From positions 930,001-994,000 of the forward strand of contig NZ_CP097263.1 in NCBI RefSeq assembly GCF_028622115.1: a DNA stretch of 64,000 nucleotides, given 5' to 3'. The first letter of the stretch is position 1; every line of letters starts with the position of its first letter. Shown piece after piece: positions 24,704-33,974 of the stretch. The DNA is from Kutzneria chonburiensis (GTDB lineage Bacteria > Actinomycetota > Actinomycetes > Mycobacteriales > Pseudonocardiaceae). Both the position numbers and the translations under genes were made by a program. Below the pieces are notes generated by a model. It was given only the letters and a program-made list of their open reading frames with translations, made no database searches and was not told the origin of the DNA.

Positions 24704-25912
24704 TCAACCAGCTTGGCGGTCCTCCTCCTGGGCTGCGGGGGGCTCGGTCAGGGAGGCGGCGCGCAGGGCCACTTCCAGCTCGAAACGGGCGTCGGGGCAG
24801 CGGAGCTGGTCGCCGAACAGGCGTTCCACCTGCCGCATCCGGTAGCGCACGGTCTGCGGGTGCACCCGCAGCCGGGCGGCGATCTCGGGGGCGCCGCCGC
24901 GGGTTTCGAGCCAGGCCAACAGGGTCTCGCCGAGCCGCTTGTGCTGCTTGTCGGTCAGCGGGGCCAGCGGGGCCAGGCGCTTGCGGATGAGCTGCTCGAC
25001 CAGGAACTCGTCGGTCAGCAGCCACAGCGTGGACAGGTGGTCGGCGCAGCGCACCGGGGACTCGTCCTCGATGGTGTTGCGCCGCACCAGCTCCCGGGCC
25101 AGCTGCGCGTGCCGGAACGACTTGGCGGCGTCGGCCAGCGCGGTGGTCGGCCCGATCACCACGCGCCAGTCGGCCAGCGCGTCGGCGCAACGCGACCACC
25201 AGTCGGTGGCGTCGGGATCGGGCACCACCAGACAGGCCTGCGCGCCCTGGAAGTCGGCCAGCACGTGGTCCGGCAGCTCGGGGACGGCATCGGCCGGCCC
25301 GCTGACACGATCCAGCATCACCACGCACAGCTGCGCCGGCAGCGGCCACCGCGCCGCCCCGGCCAGCTCGGCCGCCTCGGCACGGTCCTTGTCCTCGTCA
25401 CTGATCAGCAGGCGCACCAGGCGCTTGCGCCGTCGCAGCAGGCCCTGCGCGCTGCGCGCCTGCATGTCGGCGTAGCCCTCGACGGACAGCGCGATGAGCT
25501 CGTCGGCGTAGGCCAGCGTGGCCTCGCCCAGCGTGAACATCATCGCGGTGGGCAGGCCGCTGCGCTGCCGGAACCGGATCAGGTGGCGCCAGGCCACTCT
25601 GGTGCCCAGCCGGTAGGCCTTCTGCAGCGAGTCGAGGCTGCGGCCCTCGCTCGCCTCCAGCCGGCCGAGCTGGCGGTAGACCTCGGCGAATTCGGTACGT
25701 GGCCGGTCCGGGTCGGCGATGCGGTCCACGAACTGCGTCAGCGCCTGGTTGACGCCCAGCCGGATGGCCTGCCCGTAGCAGCCGTCCAGCGGCTTCGCGT
25801 ACTCCGGGATCGTGGCCCGGATGGTGTGGACGATGTCCTCGGCCAGCGGTGCCAGCTGAGGTCTGATCAGTGTCGCCAATTCCCTGGGCAGCCGTTCGGC
25901 GGTCGTTCTCAT
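24704..25912 (-). CDS. PucR/CdaR-family transcriptional regulator
   Basis: 402 aa from ATG 25912; a GTG 42 bases upstream would add MAESPNTDSSGDEA and cannot be excluded. N-terminal helical sensor region, central GGDEF-like fold remnant, and C-terminal HTH_30 (LLAWLETRGGAPEIAARLRVHPQTVRYRMRQVERLFG, about residues 350-385), the DNA-binding part of PucR-type activators. No obvious target operon adjacent; the divergent region holds a frameshifted methyltransferase. Regulated pathway unknown. Confidence 0.8.
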   Translation of the reverse strand: MRTTAERLPRELATLIRPQLAPLAEDIVHTIRATIPEYAKPLDGCYGQAIRLGVNQALTQFVDRIADPDRPRTEFAEVYRQLGRLEASEGRSLDSLQKAYRLGTRVAWRHLIRFRQRSGLPTAMMFTLGEATLAYADELIALSVEGYADMQARSAQGLLRRRKRLVRLLISDEDKDRAEAAELAGAARWPLPAQLCVVMLDRVSGPADAVPELPDHVLADFQGAQACLVVPDPDATDWWSRCADALADWRVVIGPTTALADAAKSFRHAQLARELVRRNTIEDESPVRCADHLSTLWLLTDEFLVEQLIRKRLAPLAPLTDKQHKRLGETLLAWLETRGGAPEIAARLRVHPQTVRYRMRQVERLFGDQLRCPDARFELEVALRAASLTEPPAAQEEDRQAG

Positions 25913-26122
25913 GGCTTCATCCCCAGAACTGTCGGTGTTCGGCGATTCTGCCACACGGAGACCGGTTTTGACTCCGGTCAGTAATCGTCACAACAGTGAC
26001 AGTGAACTACTCACGATCATGATAAAAACCGCAGAAAAGCCTTTCGGGGCAGGCCACTTTGTTGGCGTCGGAAAGGAACGGCGCCGGCCCGGTCGTGGCG
26101 GAGGGTGACCTGCGAGGAATCC

Positions 26123-26780
26123 TCAGGCCCGCACGGCCACGAGCGACTTGGTCAGGCCGGCGGCGCGCTCGCGCCAGATGTCGGAACCGGGGAACAGCAG
26201 GCGCATCTCGGTCAGTGACAACAACTCCGTGGCCAGCACGGCGTCGGTGGACTCGGCCCGGCCGGGAATGGCGGCGTGCCCGAGGGGCCAGCGGCGTACG
26301 GCGGCGGCCCGGGCCGGCAGCGGCAGGAACTGGAGCCCGGGAAAAGCCCAGTGCGGCTCGATCGGGAAATACCGGTAGGGGGTTTGCACCCAGTGTCGCG
26401 GCGCGTGCTGGTGGATGACGTCGGCCAGCTGCCGGCGCCGGGCGTAACCGCCGACGTGCTCAAGCAGGGAATTGGACACGACGAGGTCGAAATCCTTGCC
26501 GGACAAGCCTTCCGGCGCGCAGGCGTCGCCGACGACGTGGTCGAGCCACTGCTCGTCGGGCCGGCGCGGCCACCAGGTTGACGGTGGTGACGTGGGCCGG
26601 CCGCGACAGGGACTTGCGCCAGAAGTCGGGCAGCCCACCGAGATCGAGCACCCGCATGGACCGCAGCGCCGGGAACCGCCGCATCAGCTCGGCCCACCGT
26701 CTGGCCCGCGCCCGCGCGGACAGCGATCGGTGGTTGTTCGGGTCGGTCAGCACTCGTTGGATCGTTCGGCTCACGGACAT
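26123..26780 (-). pseudogene. SAM-dependent methyltransferase, frameshifted
   Basis: ATG 26780 with GAGGAG begins MSVSRTIQRVL and reads through the SAM-binding strand MRVLDLGGLPDFW; near 26560-26575 the frame changes and continues as RRPDEQWLDHVVGDACAPEGLSGKDFDLVVSNSLLEHVGG to the stop at 26123. Both parts belong to one class I methyltransferase of the type found near glycosyltransferases. The break falls in GGTGGCCGCGCCGGCCC, a GC-rich run, so a sequencing error is possible as well as a real lesion. Substrate unknown. Confidence 0.7.
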
Positions 26781-26903
26781 GGCCGGCTCCTCTCCCCGTA
26801 CCGGAACCATCGGCCCGACGGCGGGGCTGATTACGCCGGTACGAAAGGACGCCACCTTCGGGCCAGGAGCCTGTCCACCGCGCGACTACGTAGACTCCGC
26901 CGG

Positions 26904-28121
26904 GTGAGCGAAACGGCCGGGATCCCTGTCCGCCAACAGGGGATGCGCGACCACAACCTGGGTGTGGTGCTGCGCGCCGTCGCCGACGGCGAGGGCGTGT
27001 CCCGGGCGGAGGTGGCGGCGGCCACCGGACTGACCAAGGCGACGGTCTCCAGCCTCGTGGACGAGCTGGCCCGCAACGGGCTGATCGTCGAGGCCGGCCC
27101 GGCCGGCAACAGCGTCGGCCGGCCGGGGCAGGCGCTGCGGCTCAACCCGGACGGCCCGGTCGGTGTCGGCGTCGAGATCAACGTGGACTACCTGGCCTGC
27201 TGCGTGCTGGACCTGTCCGGACGGCCGCGGCACCAGGCGGTGTCGCTGGCCGACAACCGGGATCGCCCGGTGGCCGAGGTGCTGGCCGAGGCGGCGGGCC
27301 TGGTGGAGTCGGCACTGGACGGCGCGAAGGCGGCGAACCTGCCGGCGGCCGGCGTGGTCGCGGCGGTGCCGGGCCTGGTCCGCACGGCCGAAGGGCTGCT
27401 GGCCTCGGCCCCGAACCTGGGCTGGACGCAGGTGCGGGTCGTGGACGGGCTGGCCCGGCCGGGTTGGCCGCGGGTGAGCGTGGAGAACGAGGCGAACCTG
27501 GCGGCGCTGGGGGAGTTGTGGTTCGGGGAGCCGGCCCGCGCCGACTTCATCCACGTCTCCGGCGAGATCGGCATCGGCGCCGGCGTGGTCGTCGGCGGCG
27601 AGCTGTTCCGTGGCCGCAACGGTTTTGCCGGCGAGCTCGGTCACGTGACGGTACGGCCGGACGGACCTGTCTGTGGTTGCGGGGCTCGCGGCTGCCTGGA
27701 GGCGATCGCCGGCCAGGAGGCGATTCTGCGCGCGGCCGGCCTGCCGCCCAGCACCGGCACGACCCTGGCCACACCGGCCGGTCCGTTGGCCCGCCTGGTG
27801 GAACGGGCCGAGGCCGGCGACGAACGGGCGGTCGACGCCGTGCGCACGGCCGGCGAGGCCTTGGGCGTGGCCTTGGCCGGCATGGTCAACCTGCTCGACC
27901 TGGACGCCGTGCTGCTGGGCGGCATGTTCGCGCTGCTCGCCCCGTGGCTCCGCGAGCCGGTGCAAACCGAGTTGGCCGAGCGCGTGCTGGGCGCGCCGTG
28001 GACCGAGCCGCGGGTCGAGGTGTCCAGGCTGGGCTGGGAGGCCGCCGTGCGCGGCGCGGCCGGCTCGGTGGTCAACCGCATCGTGCAGAACCCGGCCGAC
28101 CACATGCGCCGCAGCGCCTGA
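26904..28121 (+). CDS. ROK-family transcriptional regulator / sugar kinase homologue
   Basis: 405 aa from GTG 26904; the longer frame from 26472 overlaps the methyltransferase. N-terminal winged helix (GVSRAEVAAATGLTKATVSSLVDEL) fused to a ROK domain with GVGVEINVDY and the zinc motif CGCGARGCLE (about residues 257-266). This is the NagC/XylR architecture: a sugar- or phosphosugar-responsive repressor. Divergent from the methyltransferase; no sugar operon beside it, so targets are unknown. Confidence 0.83.
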   Translation: MSETAGIPVRQQGMRDHNLGVVLRAVADGEGVSRAEVAAATGLTKATVSSLVDELARNGLIVEAGPAGNSVGRPGQALRLNPDGPVGVGVEINVDYLACCVLDLSGRPRHQAVSLADNRDRPVAEVLAEAAGLVESALDGAKAANLPAAGVVAAVPGLVRTAEGLLASAPNLGWTQVRVVDGLARPGWPRVSVENEANLAALGELWFGEPARADFIHVSGEIGIGAGVVVGGELFRGRNGFAGELGHVTVRPDGPVCGCGARGCLEAIAGQEAILRAAGLPPSTGTTLATPAGPLARLVERAEAGDERAVDAVRTAGEALGVALAGMVNLLDLDAVLLGGMFALLAPWLREPVQTELAERVLGAPWTEPRVEVSRLGWEAAVRGAAGSVVNRIVQNPADHMRRSA

Positions 28122-28275
28122 CCGAAGATCCACACCACCCCTCTGTCTGCTCTTGGACCGAGTCCGGGAACAACGTCCCGAACTGGGACATTTTCGCGCC
28201 CCGTGACCGTTCCCGGAGATAAGGTTGTATGAGCAAACTTTCGGCTACAGTGAGGCCGCGGGGGAGGTGGGGATC

Positions 28276-28911
28276 TTGAACATCCGGCGGGCCTACCACC
28301 AGTACTGCGGCCTCGCGGCCGCGCTCGACGTGCTGGGGGAGCGGTGGACGCTGCTGATCGTGCGCGAGCTGCTGCTGGGGCCGCGCCGCTACAGCGACCT
28401 GCTGGCCGACCTGCCCGGCCTCGGCACCAACCTGCTGGCCGACCGGCTGAAGTTCCTGGTCGACAAGGGCGTCATCCGGCAGGGTCCGAGCCGCCCGGCC
28501 TACGAGCTGACCGAGGCCGGCGCGCTGCTGCGGCCGATGGTCCTCGACCTGACCCGCTGGGGCTTCGGCTTCACCCCGGACAAGTCCACTGTGGACGCCG
28601 TACGTCCGCGCTGGGGCTTTCTCGCCGCCGAGACACGGCTGCGGGCGGAGCGGGCCGGCGATGTCGACGAGGACTACGAGTTCCATGTGGACGACGAGGT
28701 GTTCCGCATCGAGGTTCGGGCCGGCCAGGTGCGGGCGGCCGCCGGCCGGGCCGGGGAGGCCTCGGTGGTGGTCAAGGTCGACGCCGTGACGCTGGTGCGC
28801 TTGGGTGCGGGCCAGCTGACGGCTGACGACGCGCTGGCCGCGGGTGAGCTGACGATCAGCGGTCCCGACGACGCCGTGCGGCGCTGCCGCCGCCTGCTCG
28901 ATCTGGCCTGA
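28276..28911 (+). CDS. HxlR-type winged-helix regulator with C-terminal SCP2-like domain
   Basis: 211 aa from TTG 28276, eight bases after GGGAGG; the open frame reaches back to 28225 but lacks a convincing start. N-terminal HxlR winged helix (YCGLAAALDVLGERWTLLIVRELLLGPRRYSDLLADLPG) and a C-terminal SCP2-like lipid-binding fold (residues 110-210). A dyad GTTG(N6)CAAAC at 28223-28237 overlaps the presumed promoter and may be its operator. Target genes are not evident. Confidence 0.78.
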   Translation: MNIRRAYHQYCGLAAALDVLGERWTLLIVRELLLGPRRYSDLLADLPGLGTNLLADRLKFLVDKGVIRQGPSRPAYELTEAGALLRPMVLDLTRWGFGFTPDKSTVDAVRPRWGFLAAETRLRAERAGDVDEDYEFHVDDEVFRIEVRAGQVRAAAGRAGEASVVVKVDAVTLVRLGAGQLTADDALAAGELTISGPDDAVRRCRRLLDLA

Positions 28912-28917
28912 AACCCC

Positions 28918-28990
28918 GCGAGTCACGCTCCGGGGCAGTGTGAATTACGGCCTCGAAACCGCATTCGACATGCCGGAGAGCGTGACTCGC
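28918..28990. terminator. inverted repeat between convergent genes
   Basis: Arms GCGAGTCACGCT (28918-28929) and AGCGTGACTCGC (28979-28990), 12 perfect pairs, with an inner CCGG/CCGG pairing and a 49-base loop. It lies between the HxlR gene and the second DUF4360 gene; probable bidirectional terminator. Confidence 0.5.
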
Positions 28991-29014
28991 AGAGGTTCGA
29001 ATGGCCCGTCCGGG

Positions 29015-29650
29015 TTAGGGGCAGGTCTTCCAGGCGAAGTGGTAAGTGGTCTGAATGCCGAGGTCGGTGGAGTCCATGCTCAGGAAGCTGGTCGTCGTCT
29101 TCGGGTTGGACGTGCCGGCCCCGACCCGCAGTTCGGTGTTAATGTTGAAGTTGCGCTCCTGGCCGCAGGGCTCCCACACCAGAGACGCGATATCGGTGGT
29201 GTCGGTGTTCTGCCAGTCGTCGTCGAACGGGCCGTTGAGGTTGTGTGAGATAAATGCCGTCGGCGCGTTGCCCTGGAAGTAGTAGTTGGCACGCTCCTGT
29301 CCGGTGGCACCCTTCTCCAGATGGCCGAACCCGCGGTAATCGGCCTCGGCGATCGCGTACGTGAATCCTGACGGCACGTGCACCCGCAGGTTCAGCTGGC
29401 AGTTCTTGCGCAGGTCGGTCGGCTGCGCGCCCACCCCGACCTGTGCGGTGTAGCTGCTGTAGGTCACGGTGAACGCCGTGTTGTCCGGGGCGACGGCGAC
29501 CGCGGCCGTGCCGGCCGGGCACCCGGAACCGTTGACCGTCGCGACGTCGATGACAATCTTGTCCGGCGGCGGCGGGGTGGTCCACGCAAACGGTTGGGCG
29601 GTTTGCAACAGGGAGAAAACCACACCAGTTGCGGCCAGCGTTTTCAGCAT
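29015..29650 (-). CDS. secreted DUF4360 protein (paralogue 2)
   Basis: 211 aa from ATG 29650, preceded by the same GGGAAGGA(N)4-5 spacing as paralogue 1. Signal peptide MLKTLAATGVVFSLLQTAQPFA. Core: GSGCPAGTAAVAVAPDNTAFTV (in two pieces), KNCQLNLRVHVPSGFTYAI, YRGFGHL, ending HFAWKTCP. Clearly a paralogue of 18607-19233: many identical blocks including YYFQG and DDW. Exported, unknown function. Confidence 0.8.
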   Translation of the reverse strand: MLKTLAATGVVFSLLQTAQPFAWTTPPPPDKIVIDVATVNGSGCPAGTAAVAVAPDNTAFTVTYSSYTAQVGVGAQPTDLRKNCQLNLRVHVPSGFTYAIAEADYRGFGHLEKGATGQERANYYFQGNAPTAFISHNLNGPFDDDWQNTDTTDIASLVWEPCGQERNFNINTELRVGAGTSNPKTTTSFLSMDSTDLGIQTTYHFAWKTCP

Positions 29651-29810
29651 GGGTGTCCTTCCCGATACTCCACGACTGGGGGCGGGTGCGACCCACGGTA
29701 GCCGCAAATGCGAAAAATGTGGCCCACTGAACGGAGTAACAAGCTGAGTCGTATTCAGCTTCGTCCTGACAGGGCACGATGGGATCGTCCCATGAGCGGC
29801 TTTTATTGTG

Positions 29811-30545
29811 TCAGCCGCGCCCGATGAATGGCATCGCCGTTGCCATCACGGTCATGAACTGCACATTGGCGCTCAACGGCAGCCCGGCCATGTAGAGCAC
29901 CGCGTCGGACACCGCGGAGACGTCCATCCGCGGTTCCGCGCGAATGGAGCCGTCGGCCTGCGGCACACCGTCGGCCATTCGGGCGGTCATCGCCGTCTCG
30001 GCGTTGCCGATGTCGATCTGGCCGCACGCGATGTCGTGCCGGCGGCCCTCGAGCGACAGCACCCGGGTCAGCCCGGTCACCGCGTGCTTGCTGGCGGTGT
30101 AGGCCACCGAGTTGGGCCGCGGCACGTGCGCGGACAGCGAGCCGTTGTTGATGATCCGGCCGCCGCGGGGCTGCTGGCGCTTCATCACCCGAAAGGCGGC
30201 ACGGGCGCACAGGAACGACCCGGTCAGATTGGTGCCGATCACCTTCGACCACATCTCGGCCGACATGTCCTCGACCGGCGCCGCCCGGCCGTTCGTGCCG
30301 GCATTGTTGACCAGCAGGTCGAGCCGGCCCCAGGCCTGCTCCACGGTGTCGAACAGGGTGTCCACCTGGGCCTCGACCGCCACGTCACACGGCACGACCA
30401 GGGCGTTGTCCCGGTCGCCGGCCCTCTCGCGCAGGGTCTGCTCACGTCGCCCGGCCAGCGCCACGTGGTAGCCGGCGTCCAGCAGGGCGACCGCGACGGC
30501 CGCCCCGATACCGGCGCCCGCGCCGGTCACAATCGCAGTCCTCAT
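29811..30545 (-). CDS. SDR-family oxidoreductase
   Basis: 244 aa from ATG 30545; the frame to 30599 adds an unlikely leader. TGAGAGIG cofactor loop, NNAG, YTASK catalytic pair. Between 30085 and 30130 the substrate loop reads [14 protein letters not shown]. The C-terminal [19 protein letters not shown] is typical of a broad actinobacterial SDR group often annotated as 3-oxoacyl-ACP reductase-like. Monocistronic; substrate unknown. Confidence 0.78.
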   Translation of the reverse strand: MRTAIVTGAGAGIGAAVAVALLDAGYHVALAGRREQTLRERAGDRDNALVVPCDVAVEAQVDTLFDTVEQAWGRLDLLVNNAGTNGRAAPVEDMSAEMWSKVIGTNLTGSFLCARAAFRVMKRQQPRGGRIINNGSLSAHVPRPNSVAYTASKHAVTGLTRVLSLEGRRHDIACGQIDIGNAETAMTARMADGVPQADGSIRAEPRMDVSAVSDAVLYMAGLPLSANVQFMTVMATAMPFIGRG

Positions 30546-30687
30546 GCTGGTCAAGCTACCGGCGGACGTCCATAGTGGACCCGGGTCGGGTGTGGCCAAG
30601 ACCTACTGCCCGTAGTAATACATGGTCGCTATTGTGTGACCCATCGAGGGACGTGCGGGTAAGGGTGTTCACGAGGAGTAATCGGTC

Positions 30688-32277
30688 ATCGACACGGGGC
30701 AGCTGATCGGCGGGCACTACCGGCTGGTCGAACGGGTGGGCAGCGGCGCCATGGGCGTCGTCTGGCAGGCCAGGGACGAGCGTCTCGAGCGCATGGTCGC
30801 GATCAAGCAGCTCGTGCTCCAGCCCGGCCTGTCCGAACAGGAGACGGACGAGGCGCGGCGGCGCGCCATGCGCGAGGCCCGGATCGCCGCCCGGTTGCAG
30901 CACCCCAACGCGATCACCGTGTTCGACGTCGCCGAGAACGACGGCGAGCCGTGCCTGGTGATGGAGTTCCTGCCGTCCCGCAGCCTGTCCTCGGTGCTGG
31001 CCGAGCGGGGCACGCTCTCGCCCGAGGAAGCGGCCAAGATCTGCGCGCAGGTCGCGTCGGCGCTGACCGCGGCCCACGCCGCCGGCATCGTGCACCGCGA
31101 TGTGAAGCCGGCCAACATCCTGCTCACCGAGAACGGCACCGCCAAGATCACCGACTTCGGCATCTCCCGCGCGGTCGGCGACGTCACCGTCACACAGACC
31201 GGCATCTCCGCCGGCACCCCGGCCTACCTGGCCCCCGAGGTGGCCCGCGGGCACGACCCGAGCCCGGCGGCCGACGTGTTCTCGCTCGGCGCGACTCTGT
31301 TCAACGCCGTCGAGGGCCGGCCACCGTTCGGCACCAGCCAGAACCCGCTGGCGCTGCTGCACGCCGTCGCCACCGGCAAGGTCCCGCCGCCCAAGCAGGC
31401 CGGCGTCGCCACCGACCTGCTGATGGGCATGCTGGATGCCGAGCCGGAGGCGCGGCCGACCATGCGCGAGGCTGCCGACGCGCTGACCGAGATCGGCGCG
31501 GGCCGCCCGATGACGTGGACGCCGACCGCCCGGACCGCGGTGCTGGAGGCCGAAGGCGGCGCCCCGGAGCCGCCGGCGTTATTCCTGGCTACGGCGGTCA
31601 TGCCGCCGGAATCGACCACCAAGCGGGACGTTCGGCAGGCGCCGGACCTGGACAAGCCGGCGTCGCGGCGGGCCATCATCATCGGCCTGGTCGTGGCGGT
31701 CGTCGTGATCGCCACCGGCCTGATCGTGATCGCCACCCTGAACGGCGGCGGCAACAACGGCGGCACCCCGCCGACCACGTCGACCCGGACGACCACGGCC
31801 GGGCAGCAGCCGCCGCCCGCCACGTCCACCACCTCGGCGTCGACGGCCCCGTCGACCACGACGTCCGGCAGCACCACCACGTCGTCCAGCACGACGACGA
31901 CCACCACGACGACCAACCAGACCAGCGTCACCAACGACCCGACCGGCGGCCCGATCGACTTCGGCCAGGCCGGCCAACTGGTGATCAACTACTACGATCA
32001 GGGCAACGGGCCGGCCGGGAACTGGGCCCTGCTGTCGCCGAACGCGCAGGCCCAGTTCGGCAGCCAGGACGCCTTCTCCGCCTACTGGGCGCAGTACAGC
32101 AATGTCGTGGGCAACAACGCCCAGGGCGTGACCGCGAATCCCGACGGCTCGGACAATGTGCCGGTCGACGTCAGGTACACGAAGAACGGGCAGCCGCCGG
32201 TCACCGAGCACAAGATCATCAAGGTGATCCGGCACAACGGACAACTGCTGATCGACGGCGACACGCGTCAGAGCTGA
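30688..32277 (+). CDS. transmembrane Ser/Thr protein kinase, non-canonical start
   Basis: Hanks-type kinase: glycine loop GSGAMG, Lys about 40, HRDVKPAN with Asp about 138, DFG about 156, one membrane helix (about 330-352), a Thr/Ser-rich linker, then an extracellular NTF2-like domain (QLVINYYDQGNGPAGNWALL). The family N-terminus DTGQLIGGHYRLVERV is encoded from 30691, but no ATG/GTG/TTG lies between the in-frame stop 30679-30681 and GTG 30736. AGGAG (30674-30678) is placed for GTC 30685 or ATC 30688. I use ATC 30688; GTG 30736 would delete the first strand of the kinase. Confidence 0.8.
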   Translation: MDTGQLIGGHYRLVERVGSGAMGVVWQARDERLERMVAIKQLVLQPGLSEQETDEARRRAMREARIAARLQHPNAITVFDVAENDGEPCLVMEFLPSRSLSSVLAERGTLSPEEAAKICAQVASALTAAHAAGIVHRDVKPANILLTENGTAKITDFGISRAVGDVTVTQTGISAGTPAYLAPEVARGHDPSPAADVFSLGATLFNAVEGRPPFGTSQNPLALLHAVATGKVPPPKQAGVATDLLMGMLDAEPEARPTMREAADALTEIGAGRPMTWTPTARTAVLEAEGGAPEPPALFLATAVMPPESTTKRDVRQAPDLDKPASRRAIIIGLVVAVVVIATGLIVIATLNGGGNNGGTPPTTSTRTTTAGQQPPPATSTTSASTAPSTTTSGSTTTSSSTTTTTTTTNQTSVTNDPTGGPIDFGQAGQLVINYYDQGNGPAGNWALLSPNAQAQFGSQDAFSAYWAQYSNVVGNNAQGVTANPDGSDNVPVDVRYTKNGQPPVTEHKIIKVIRHNGQLLIDGDTRQS

Positions 32278-32279
32278 TC

Positions 32280-32309
32280 CGGGTCGGGGTCGCACAGGAC
32301 CCCGACCCG
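32280..32309. terminator. bidirectional hairpin between kinase and chitinase
   Basis: Perfect 12-bp stem CGGGTCGGGGTC / GACCCCGACCCG with loop GCACAG, three bases after the kinase stop and seven before the end of the convergent chitinase gene. Confidence 0.7.
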
Positions 32310-32315
32310 AACACC

Positions 32316-33881
32316 TCAACCGGTGAACGCCTCGAAACGCTTGCTGAAGTCGTACGGCTGCTGCGTGACGTTGGTGCAGTTGGTCAGGCTGCCGTTGCAC
32401 GCGTTCCGGTCGCGGGTGACCTCCCAGAACGCCAGCTCGCCCAGGTGCTTGCCGTTCGCGTAGGTGGCCAGCGACGAGGCGTTGGCCAGCGAGAACGTGC
32501 TGGAGTCGTCGTTCACGCCGAGCATCGGCGTCACACCGACCATGCCCCAGAGCTGGGCGTCGGTCTTGCTCGGGTAGATGACCTTGAGCTGGTCGTGGGT
32601 GGCCTGCGCCGCCTGCTGCGCCTTCACGCCCATGTCGATTCCGTCGTGCTGGCCGTAATCCATGGCCATCACGTTGACCAGGCTCACGTTCACGCCGTGA
32701 CTGGCCGCCGACTGCACGATGTACGTGCCGTCAGAAGTCAATCCGTCCGGCATCACCGGCAGCGTGTACGAGATCTGCAGACCCGGATTGGCCGCCTGCA
32801 ACTTGGCCAGCACGGCATTGCGCCGGTCGACCGAGGTGTGGTCGACGACCGCCGCGCCCTCGATGTCGAAATCGAGCCGGCTGGTCGCGTAGGCCGTGAT
32901 GATGGCCTGGTACTGCTGCTGGATCTGGGTCTGGTCGGTGCACGAGCCGGACAGCTCGGTGCCGGCCTCGCCGCCGAAGGAGATCGTCACGTCGCCGCCC
33001 TGGGCCCGCAGTGCGTCGATGTCGGTCCGGTCCCAGCCGGTCGTCGGGTCGTAGGCGTTGAACCACGATGCCTTGCAGCCGTTGCCGGTGACGAAGGCCA
33101 GCGTGAAGTTCTGGAGCCCGGAGGCGTTGGCCGTGTCGGTCAGCACCGGCGTCGGCCACGAGCCCATGTCCACGTACGGCGCGACCTTCAGCGGCCAGGT
33201 GCTGCCGCTGCCGGAGCCGGCCGCCGTGGTAACGGTGATGGCGTTACTTGCCGCCGACTGGTTGCCGGCCAGGTCGTGCGCCTTGACCGTGAACGTGTAC
33301 GGAGTGGACGGTGCCAGCCCGGTGACCGTCGCCGAGGTGCCGGTGATGGTCAGCGCCTTGGTCGTGCCCCGGTAGACGTCGTAGCCGGTGACGCCGATGT
33401 TGTCGGTCGACCCGGTCCAGCTCAGCGCGACGCCGGTGGTCGTCACCGTGCCGGCCTTGAGGTTGCTCGGCGCGGACGGCGGCGTGGTGTCCACGACGCC
33501 GGCGCAGGTCGCCCCGTTCAGCAGGCAGTTGGCCGGCAGCGCCGATCCGCCGGCCACGAAGCCGAAGGCGGCCGTGGCCCCGGCCGCGACGGCGCCGTTG
33601 TAGCTCTTGTTGGTGAACGTGTAGTGGTTGCCGCTGACCGTTTCCGTGGCGTCCCAGGACGACGACACGGTGGTGCCGGCCGGCAGGTCGAACTCGACCT
33701 TCCAGCTGCTGATGGCGTGGTTGCTCTGGTTGGTGACGGTGTACTGCCCCTGATATCCACCGCCCCAGACCGAGGTCTGGGCGAAGTCGGCGCTGACGGC
33801 GCCGGGAGTGGCCGCGATGGCCGGCGTGCCGATCAAGGCGAGCGCGGCGGCGGACACCAGCAGGGTGAGGCGTCGTGACAT
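32316..33881 (-). CDS. secreted GH18 chitinase with CBM2 and FnIII modules
   Basis: 521 aa. Signal peptide (1-23), family 2 carbohydrate-binding module (about 28-125, with Trp-rich SSWKVEFDLPAG), fibronectin type III domain (133-218), Gly/Ser linker and GH18 barrel (228-521). The catalytic DxDxE reads LDFDIEG with Glu about 341. Extracellular endo-chitinase type, similar in layout to Streptomyces ChiC/ChiD-like enzymes. Divergent from the ABC1 kinase gene, separated by about 90 bases. Confidence 0.85.
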   Translation of the reverse strand: MSRRLTLLVSAAALALIGTPAIAATPGAVSADFAQTSVWGGGYQGQYTVTNQSNHAISSWKVEFDLPAGTTVSSSWDATETVSGNHYTFTNKSYNGAVAAGATAAFGFVAGGSALPANCLLNGATCAGVVDTTPPSAPSNLKAGTVTTTGVALSWTGSTDNIGVTGYDVYRGTTKALTITGTSATVTGLAPSTPYTFTVKAHDLAGNQSAASNAITVTTAAGSGSGSTWPLKVAPYVDMGSWPTPVLTDTANASGLQNFTLAFVTGNGCKASWFNAYDPTTGWDRTDIDALRAQGGDVTISFGGEAGTELSGSCTDQTQIQQQYQAIITAYATSRLDFDIEGAAVVDHTSVDRRNAVLAKLQAANPGLQISYTLPVMPDGLTSDGTYIVQSAASHGVNVSLVNVMAMDYGQHDGIDMGVKAQQAAQATHDQLKVIYPSKTDAQLWGMVGVTPMLGVNDDSSTFSLANASSLATYANGKHLGELAFWEVTRDRNACNGSLTNCTNVTQQPYDFSKRFEAFTG

Positions 33882-33974
33882 AGGGCTGCTCCAGTGAGGT
33901 GGTGGCAGCCGTTGCAGATCATGCGCGACCGTTCGGCCATCGCGCTAGCGCCGTTCGCCGTAGCCTGCACCCTC

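Noticed and set aside
24374-25984. Long rightward frame across the REP-like repeat and PucR gene
   Set aside because: Translation over the repeat is periodic and over PucR is antisense; no start site.
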